Source: Methanosarcinales archaeon (GTDB lineage Archaea; Halobacteriota; Methanosarcinia; Methanosarcinales; Methanocomedenaceae). From it: a DNA stretch of 11,126 nt. Within the stretch, counting starts at the first letter, position 1. Each line of letters opens with the position of its first letter. Below, piece after piece: positions 6,066-11,126 of the stretch. The stretch is taken from contig DAOUWY010000035.1 in assembly GCA_030666885.1 (NCBI GenBank), positions 1 through 11,126 of the forward strand. Reading direction: 5' to 3'. The notes beneath the pieces are model-generated. The model saw nothing but the letters and a program-made list of their open reading frames with translations, was not told the DNA's origin and did no database searches. The translations under genes and the position numbers were made by a program.

Positions 6066-7774
6066 AAGTTGGTCCCTGCCTCCTTAAGTGCCGATGTATA
6101 TTCCTGTTCGAACTTGCTGAACCGCCCAGCCTCATCCGCATCGAAATACTTCCTGATGTCCTTCATCATGACTGTTACTTTGTCTTCTTCCGGTATAGCC
6201 AGTCTGGCAAAGGACCGGGCAGACTTTTGTGTGGAAGAATCAAGACCATCAGCGATAGCATATCTGCTCACTTCTTTTAGTGACCAGAGAGTCTGGTCCA
6301 CTGCATCATCCAGCTTTTTTGATGATGATTCCAGGCCAATGTTTTCCAGGGCATTTACGGTGGCATTGATGCCGGTTTCCATGTGTCGGTACCCGTAGGC
6401 CACTCCAATATCCTTTATCGACCAGATAGCCTGCTCGGTCCCCAGTTCCAGCTTATTGGATGCTGCGATCGTACCCTGGACCTCCAGGTAGGATATTATC
6501 TGGTTTGCTTCTTGTGCCATGTCATTCTGCACGGAAGACACACCTATATCACGCAACTTCAGGGCAGTTTGCTTAACAGAACTCTCCAGTGAATTGGTTG
6601 CTGATTCCTTCCCGATATCATATAAAGCTGTACTTATTTCCTTTATCGCACCCCTGTCCTTATCCCTCACAGCAGAGGTTCCAATTATCCCCAGCATATC
6701 TCCGGACCTTGGCGGGATGGATTCAATACCCAGGGCTGCGGCCGCTGAACCGATCCGGCCAATGGCATCGATTATTGTCATTTTCATAATCTCGTATCCC
6801 CTTAACTGCAGGACATCATAATATTCGAAAAGCCTTTGCAGGATATCCTCTACCGGAACTTCAATACCCCTTGATATGGCACACTCCCCTATCTCGCCTA
6901 TGATCCTGATGGACCCGGCCGCGGATTCGTCTTCATCCATTTTAAGCGCAAGTTTTCCTATTTCATCAATTTGTGAAATAAAATGGGAAGTGACCCGGTC
7001 CAGGCTCTTACGCCTCATCCCGGAAGTGGTCAGCAATTCTATGCAACTGTTTTTTAGTACCTCCAGGCCGAATATCGATGGACCCGGCACCCCCCTCATA
7101 ATTGAACCCCTGACGATGTCCACTATGGGCTGGGTAGGGTCACGGTCATGCTTTTGTGTGCCTGTGGACTGGACAGTTATTAGTATGTTATCCCTTGTGA
7201 TCTCCTTGTAAAACCTCTCAAATATCTGGTTTAGCTGTTCTCTTTGCAAATACCGGTAGACATAGTATCCTGCCATACCAATTATCACGGAACCGGACAC
7301 CAACAGTACTATCCGGACAGCCTGCAAATTCCAGGTAGCAGGTTCTATACTGATAAAGTCCAGTACCATCATCAGGCTGGTTGTGATAGTGAATGCACCA
7401 AGTACGTAGGATAATGATTCCCTGATATTGCCCTGTTTTTCCAGGTAATCGATGAACTTATGGTATATGTTGTCCGAGCGGGTTCTTGACGGTTTCCTGC
7501 GTTTTAACAGCCAGACACTGATGATCCATAATAGCAGGGCTGCGATGGTGATAGCCATATGACCGGCAATATTTATGGATACTTCCCCTGACATCCATAC
7601 AGGCATAGCCAGCAGGGTTATCTGGATGAACAGGGCACCAAGGCAGATATCAGAACCTACTGAACGAATGGTTAACCTGTTACTGTATTTGATGAATAGT
7701 GCCATAAAGAAGAATATTGCGGAAAAAATAGCAATAGGCACGAATTCAAAAGCAATGGAAATAAGACCTGACAT
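6062..7774 (-). CDS. Five-TM membrane protein with 23-residue helical repeat array
   Basis: This 570-residue protein has predicted membrane segments at about 4-28, 40-61, 67-90, 121-141 and 152-175, with a basic loop (91-98) between the third and fourth, and then a soluble region to the C-terminus. From about 262 to 513 that region has a strict 23-residue period: Ile-Gly or a similar pair recurs at 272/273, 295/296, 341/342, 364/365, 387/388, 410/411, 456/457 and 479/480. Slot 433/434 keeps only the Gly, and slots 318/319 and 502/503 are degenerate. Around each IG the pattern is x-x-x-x-T/A-x-x-x-L-x-D-I-G-x-x-x-x-x-x-x-L/M, best seen at 376-513. The family is not recognised; HEAT and TPR repeats have other periods. 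The start codon has no Shine-Dalgarno sequence, but a TATA-like box lies about 25 bp upstream, consistent with a leaderless mRNA. The gene overlaps nob1 by 4 bp. A scaffold or sensor role is inference. Confidence 0.85.
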   Translation of the reverse strand: MSGLISIAFEFVPIAIFSAIFFFMALFIKYSNRLTIRSVGSDICLGALFIQITLLAMPVWMSGEVSINIAGHMAITIAALLLWIISVWLLKRRKPSRTRSDNIYHKFIDYLEKQGNIRESLSYVLGAFTITTSLMMVLDFISIEPATWNLQAVRIVLLVSGSVIIGMAGYYVYRYLQREQLNQIFERFYKEITRDNILITVQSTGTQKHDRDPTQPIVDIVRGSIMRGVPGPSIFGLEVLKNSCIELLTTSGMRRKSLDRVTSHFISQIDEIGKLALKMDEDESAAGSIRIIGEIGECAISRGIEVPVEDILQRLFEYYDVLQLRGYEIMKMTIIDAIGRIGSAAAALGIESIPPRSGDMLGIIGTSAVRDKDRGAIKEISTALYDIGKESATNSLESSVKQTALKLRDIGVSSVQNDMAQEANQIISYLEVQGTIAASNKLELGTEQAIWSIKDIGVAYGYRHMETGINATVNALENIGLESSSKKLDDAVDQTLWSLKEVSRYAIADGLDSSTQKSARSFARLAIPEEDKVTVMMKDIRKYFDADEAGRFSKFEQEYTSALKEAGTNL

Positions 7775-7798
7775 ATTAATTAATATTTTATATTTGTA

Positions 7799-7817
7799 TA
7801 TAAAGTATTACTTTATA
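7799..7817. promoter_or_regulatory. 19-bp palindrome at the leftward promoter
   Basis: TATAAAGTA (7799-7807) and TACTTTATA (7809-7817) are perfect inverted 9-bp arms around a single T. The palindrome contains TATA-like sequences readable in both directions and covers the expected promoter of the leftward membrane-protein gene. It could be an operator or a bidirectional TATA element; AT-rich composition makes chance symmetry more likely than usual. Confidence 0.45.
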
Positions 7818-7836
7818 CAGGCATGATCCCATAATG

Positions 7837-7906
7837 AAGCTCCCCATAGCAGAGCTGTGAGACACTAACATGTCTCAGGCTACTGAGGTTGCATTGAGTA
7901 TAGCTT
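7837..7906. other. Hairpin-rich intergenic segment, possible structured RNA
   Basis: Several short complementary arms cluster here: AGCTC/GAGCT (7838-7842 with 7852-7856), TGAGAC/GTCTCA (7858-7863 with 7872-7877) and CTCAG/CTGAG (7874-7878 with 7883-7887). The last two share bases 7874-7877, so they cannot form together. AAGCT (7837-7841) can also pair with AGCTT (7902-7906) to close the whole segment. No tRNA, no convincing C/D boxes and no terminal T-run were found. It could be a small RNA, a leader switch for a longer U32 transcript, or fortuitous. Confidence 0.3.
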
Positions 7907-8006
7907 GTCCCAACCACAGCAGAGATTTGGCGTATAACGATTAAGATTAATTCACCCAACATAATCCCCATCACCTATTTAACACCCCACATTACTATAA
8001 CCCCTG

Positions 8007-10346
8007 ATGTACAAACCCGAACTACTGGCACCAGCCAAAAGTAAAGAAGCGCTTATTGCGGCAATCGAAAACGGAGCCGACGCCGTATATTTCGGCGGAC
8101 CAACCTTAAGCGCCAGGCATGATGCCGCCCTCGCCCCTGATGAACTTGAATGGGCTATTGATTACGCCCACATTAACAAAGTTAAGGCATACATAACAGT
8201 CAACACCCTCATCAAGGATCTGGAGCTCGAAAAAGCCTCCGGATACCTGCAATTCCTCTGCAATGCGGGAGCAGATGCAGTACTTGTGCAGGATATCGGT
8301 ATAATGCGATTATTAAAGGACCAGCTCCCCCAGCTTCCTGTCCATGCCAGTACACAGATGACCATCCACAATGTAGAAGGTGTACGATACCTTGAAAAAA
8401 TGGGAGTAAAACGCATAGTGCTTGCCAGGGAGCTATCCCTTGATGAGATCAGGAGGATAAAATCCCAAACCGACACCGAGATAGAAGTATTTATCCATGG
8501 TGCGCTGTGCTTTTCATACTCCGGCCAGTGTCTTTTCAGCAGCATGACAGGTGATAAAAGCGGGAATCGCGGCTACTGTACCCAGCCATGTCGCAGGAAA
8601 TACACAATTGATGGAGCAAAGGGCCATCTCCTGAGTCCCAGGGACCTCAACATAAGCGAACACATCGGACACCTGATAGAGTCAGGCATCGATTCCTTTA
8701 AAATAGAGGGAAGATTGAAACACCCTGAATATGTGGCAGGCGTGGTACGAATTTACAGGAATCTTATAGACAGGTATCTTGAAAATCCGGCCGGTTTCCA
8801 TGTATCGTACAATGAACAGCACACACTGCGCCAGCTCTTTAACCGAGGGTTCACACAAGGGTATTTTTTCACAAATCCCGGCGGCAATCTGATGAGCAGA
8901 CAACAGCCGCATAACCAGGGAACGTATCTCGGACAGGTTGTCAAATACGACCGGGAAAGGAAATTTGCTTATATCGATATTGAGCAGCCATTGAGGATGG
9001 GCGATGGGATCGGCACCCAGGGGCGGGGTACAGGAACTACCGTACGAAGTATGTATATCAATAACCAGGGTGTGGAAAGTACCCCTGCATGTGCAACAGT
9101 TAAAATACCCATGGAAAAGACCGTCTACAGAAATGAGACCGTTTTTAAGACGTATGATTTCAGGCTTATGGAATCCCTGGGTGTTAAAGATGTCATGAAA
9201 AAAATTCCCATCAATATGTTATTTACAGCAAAACATGGGGAACCGGCAGCACTTTGTATTACAGACGGCGAGAACGAGGTCATGCTGACAGGAGATATTC
9301 CACAGCAGGCAAAGGGAACCCGAATTTCAGAAGATTCTATAATCCGGCAATTGAAGAAGCTTGGCAATACCATTTTTAAGCCGGAAAACATTAAGGTTGA
9401 TCTGGAAGCAGATATTTTCATCCCGATTTCCCAGCTAAATACTCTTCGCAGGACAGCTGTTAAAAGGCTTGAAGAAGAATGTTCAAAGAAATGGAAACGA
9501 ACATGCAGCAAACCCGGGATTATTTTCGATAACCTGGAGATACAAAAAACCCCCCTTCTCCCCCTCCTGTCTGTAAATACTTGTTCCCTGGAAACTTTTA
9601 AGGCGGCTGTTGACGGCGGTGCGGATGTGGTCTATTTCGGTGAAGAAAATTTCACAGGGCATTTGCTCACAGAAGAAGATTACCGGTTTGCCATTGAGTA
9701 TGGTAAGGAAAAAGGAGTGGAAGTTTATCTTGGTACACCAAGAATATCTAAAAAACCAGAAATATCTGGCTCATTCCCTGACCAGAATGGATTTCTTGTA
9801 GCAAACACGGGTGTGCTGCATAGTCTTCCTGACTCTGGTAAAAAGTCACTGGTCATTGACTATCCGCTTAATGTCTTTAACAGGCTGGCAATGGCTCATT
9901 ATCTGGAGCACTGTCAGAGGGTGACTCTTTCGCCTGAGCTTACTTTGGATGAAATTAAACAGATAGCTCCCTATGGTATGGTGGAGTGTATCGTTCACGG
10001 TTTTTTCCCTGTAATGGTATCTGAACATGACCTCTTGGGAGAGCTGTTCCCTGATGATAGATTGCATGAGGCTCTGCTGGAAGATGTAAAGGGTTTTAAA
10101 TTCCAGGTGAAAAAGGATGGGGGTGGACGTACTTATATTATGAACTCAAGGGAAATGTGCATGCTCGACCACATCCCTGAACTGATTGAAGCAGGTGTCA
10201 GTTGCCTGAGAATTGAGGCAAAAACGTATGACAGGAAAACTACTGGTAAGTTGACAGAACTTTACAGGAAGGCTATCGATAATAGAACCAATGGTCACTG
10301 CGGCGGTGGATCTACTTCAGGGCATTATTTAAAGGGTGTTTTGTGA
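8007..10346 (+). CDS. U32 family protein (RlhA/TrhP-type, double barrel)
   Basis: U32 proteins were named collagenase-like peptidases, but characterised members hydroxylate RNA (RlhA at 23S rRNA C2501, TrhP on tRNA) or ubiquinone (UbiU/V) and carry an iron-sulfur cluster. In this 779-residue protein the first barrel (1-290) starts with E-L-L-A-P-A and G-A-D-A-V-Y-F-G and has the U32 signature E-V-F-I-H-G-A-L-C-F-S-Y-S-G-Q-C. C168, C175, C191 and C195 are the expected cluster ligands. Residues about 300-500 form a beta-rich middle region resembling the insert of long U32 proteins. Residues 516-779 repeat the barrel (G-G-A-D-V-V-Y-F-G at 537-545, E-C-I-V-H-G at 660-665, T-S-G-H-Y-L-K-G-V at the end) without the cluster cysteines. 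The start is fixed by the conserved N-terminus; no Shine-Dalgarno is visible. Intergenic DNA follows. The most likely role is rRNA hydroxylation in archaea, by homology only; peptidase activity is unlikely. Confidence 0.9.
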   Translation: MYKPELLAPAKSKEALIAAIENGADAVYFGGPTLSARHDAALAPDELEWAIDYAHINKVKAYITVNTLIKDLELEKASGYLQFLCNAGADAVLVQDIGIMRLLKDQLPQLPVHASTQMTIHNVEGVRYLEKMGVKRIVLARELSLDEIRRIKSQTDTEIEVFIHGALCFSYSGQCLFSSMTGDKSGNRGYCTQPCRRKYTIDGAKGHLLSPRDLNISEHIGHLIESGIDSFKIEGRLKHPEYVAGVVRIYRNLIDRYLENPAGFHVSYNEQHTLRQLFNRGFTQGYFFTNPGGNLMSRQQPHNQGTYLGQVVKYDRERKFAYIDIEQPLRMGDGIGTQGRGTGTTVRSMYINNQGVESTPACATVKIPMEKTVYRNETVFKTYDFRLMESLGVKDVMKKIPINMLFTAKHGEPAALCITDGENEVMLTGDIPQQAKGTRISEDSIIRQLKKLGNTIFKPENIKVDLEADIFIPISQLNTLRRTAVKRLEEECSKKWKRTCSKPGIIFDNLEIQKTPLLPLLSVNTCSLETFKAAVDGGADVVYFGEENFTGHLLTEEDYRFAIEYGKEKGVEVYLGTPRISKKPEISGSFPDQNGFLVANTGVLHSLPDSGKKSLVIDYPLNVFNRLAMAHYLEHCQRVTLSPELTLDEIKQIAPYGMVECIVHGFFPVMVSEHDLLGELFPDDRLHEALLEDVKGFKFQVKKDGGGRTYIMNSREMCMLDHIPELIEAGVSCLRIEAKTYDRKTTGKLTELYRKAIDNRTNGHCGGGSTSGHYLKGVL

Positions 10347-10524
10347 AAGTATTTTTCGCTGGTTTAATGCAGACACTAATCAATATGGGCATTCATTCTC
10401 AAGCAATTTATTTATATTAATTGCAAATAGATTGATTTATATATGGGCTTTATTAATTATATTTTTGGATAAATGCTGATAGATCAGTCTGATCCGGATC
10501 GGCATATTAAAAGGAGGAAAAGTA
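10347..10524 (+). promoter_or_regulatory. Intergenic region and promoter of the cytochrome gene
   Basis: A short T-run (10352-10356) just after the U32 stop could end that transcript. Farther on, GCAATT (10403-10408) and AATTGC (10419-10424) form an inverted repeat around AT-rich sequence. TTTATATAT at 10436-10444 is a strong TATA-like box, predicting a start near 10470 and a leader of about 55 nt. The leader contains CTGAT-AG-ATCAG (10476-10487) and the palindrome GATCCGGATC (10491-10500). A consensus Shine-Dalgarno AGGAGG at 10512-10517 lies 7 bases before the ATG. Confidence 0.55.
10491..10500. promoter_or_regulatory. 10-bp palindrome in the cytochrome leader
   Basis: GATCCGGATC is a perfect palindrome lying between the predicted transcription start and the Shine-Dalgarno sequence of the cytochrome gene, 3 bp after an imperfect cluster of CTGAT/ATCAG half-sites (10476-10487). 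Position and density of dyads suggest an operator or an RNA hairpin near the ribosome site, but a 10-bp palindrome alone is weak evidence. Confidence 0.3.
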
Positions 10525-11126
10525 ATGAATAGTAAGTTAGTAATAATAATAGCCATTGCTATAATAGTCGGTGTATCGACCGTATGGCTGGTTCTGGCTG
10601 ATGAAGATAAACCCGGAAATTCAGCTAATAATAACAATATGAAAGACAAAGGTCTTCCGCAGTCGCTTGACCAGTACTATAATGAAACTACTGGTAGGCC
10701 ATTTGAGTATCTCCTTGAAATGTATGAACTCGGAGAATCGATGATGGGAATTCCAGTGAACCTGGAGCAGGGTGATTATATGAATGCTGGCAGATCTTTT
10801 GGTGAATTTTCTGTGTGTTATGAATATAGTTCCAATATGGTACCTGAGTGGCAAAGATACTACAATCAAAAGGCAGTTAACGAACTCGGGCGTGCGCTGG
10901 CTGACGGTGACCAGGATGCTATAGGGATTGCAATGGGAGAGGTTGGCGAAACCTGTTCTGACTGCCACCTGGACACCATGACCCCTGTATATTACAAATA
11001 TTACTGGGGTGACTTCAGGGATGTGATGATTGAGACGCCGGATGGACCTATACCCTGGAAAGATGCAAAGATGTATTATCTGCTGATGGGTTTTGATGGA
11101 ATCGGGGTCAATATCAAGGAAGGTGA
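10525..11126 (+). CDS. Membrane-anchored c-type cytochrome, 3' end missing
   Basis: The frame opens at ATG 10525, after AGGAGG at 7-base spacing, and is still open at the window end (200 residues visible). Residues 4-25 form an uncleaved-looking hydrophobic anchor or signal peptide followed by an Asn-rich linker (31-38). A mostly helical region follows, with one heme-attachment motif C144-S-D-C147-H148, which covalently binds heme c outside the membrane in known cytochromes. Sequence before the motif resembles a helical-bundle (class II-like) cytochrome, but about 50 residues follow it here and more lie beyond the window, so further heme motifs or domains may be missing. Met65, Met73 and Met74 are possible distal ligands, which is a guess. 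Such cytochromes are typical of cytochrome-bearing Methanosarcinales and ANME archaea and serve electron transfer at the cell surface. C98 is isolated. The partner protein is unknown. Confidence 0.85.
   Translation, partial: MNSKLVIIIAIAIIVGVSTVWLVLADEDKPGNSANNNNMKDKGLPQSLDQYYNETTGRPFEYLLEMYELGESMMGIPVNLEQGDYMNAGRSFGEFSVCYEYSSNMVPEWQRYYNQKAVNELGRALADGDQDAIGIAMGEVGETCSDCHLDTMTPVYYKYYWGDFRDVMIETPDGPIPWKDAKMYYLLMGFDGIGVNIKEG

Larger units (their letters stand above)
7775..8006. promoter_or_regulatory. Divergent intergenic region with both promoters
   Basis: This 232-bp gap separates the leftward membrane-protein operon from the rightward U32 gene. The left 45 bp is AT-rich and includes CTTTATATA on the - strand (complement of 7797-7805), about 25 bp before the leftward ATG. 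On the right, CTATTTAA (7975-7982) lies about 28 bp before the U32 ATG. Neither ATG has a Shine-Dalgarno sequence, so both transcripts may be leaderless. The intervening segment (about 7820-7970) is less AT-rich and hairpin-rich and is described separately. No protein-coding frame of note was found here. Confidence 0.5.

Noticed and set aside
7823..7887. C/D box small RNA in the divergent intergenic region
   Set aside because: ATGAT at 7824 and CTGA at 7883 are only partial box matches, and no credible C'/D' pair or guide spacing could be found.
10403..10424. Inverted repeat as an intrinsic terminator after the U32 gene
   Set aside because: The arms are AT-rich and only 6 bp long with a 10-base loop and no following T-run; archaeal termination at the T-run near 10352 is a simpler idea.
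10621..10968. Leftward frame opposite the cytochrome gene
   Set aside because: The rightward frame has a consensus Shine-Dalgarno sequence, an anchor helix and a CxxCH motif; the leftward frame has none of these.

Overview
The window looks like a chromosomal segment of a euryarchaeon, most likely from the Methanosarcinales/ANME-2 side of the methanogen and methanotroph archaea. The evidence is an archaeal Nob1 (PIN domain plus zinc ribbon), a GfcR-type orotate phosphoribosyltransferase-like regulator, TATA-box-like promoters with apparently leaderless starts, a surface-type protein with N-glycosylation sequons, and a membrane-anchored CxxCH cytochrome. The placement is inferred from gene content only, with no marker gene or database search.

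Left part (1-2936, mostly + strand): the 3' part of surE (5'-nucleotidase) is followed after 9 bp by an MFS transporter. The last 303 bp of that transporter recur in direct orientation 1027 bp downstream as a headless copy (2612-2914). Between the two copies lie a start-less 42-codon open frame and a leftward gene that fuses an acylphosphatase fold to a heptad coiled coil encoded by 21-bp tandem repeats. This is the most rearranged part of the window.

Middle left (2928-4602, - strand): a two-gene unit encodes a 468-residue secreted protein (signal peptide, helical region, Gly/Ser beta-rich module, Gln/Asn-rich tail) and, 1 bp downstream, an 88-residue lipoprotein. Its upstream region (4603-4899) holds a TATA-like box overlapping a perfect dyad.

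Middle (4900-7774, - strand): a probable operon runs membrane protein -> nob1 -> gfcR. The membrane protein has five predicted TM segments followed by a roughly 250-residue array with a strict 23-residue period. I could not assign the array to a named repeat family, and it is one of the two most unusual features here. The membrane protein and nob1 overlap by 4 bp, and gfcR follows 62 bp later.

Right part (7775-11126, + strand): a 232-bp divergent intergenic region contains a 19-bp palindrome at the putative promoter and a separate hairpin-rich segment. It is followed by a 779-residue U32 (RlhA/TrhP-type) protein with a second, cysteine-less barrel. After a promoter region comes a partial gene for a membrane-anchored cytochrome c, cut by the window end.

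The genes do not form one recognisable pathway. The themes are rRNA maturation and modification (nob1, U32), carbon-metabolism regulation (gfcR), the cell envelope (secreted protein and lipoprotein) and electron transfer (cytochrome). No CRISPR array, tRNA, rRNA or complete mobile element was seen.
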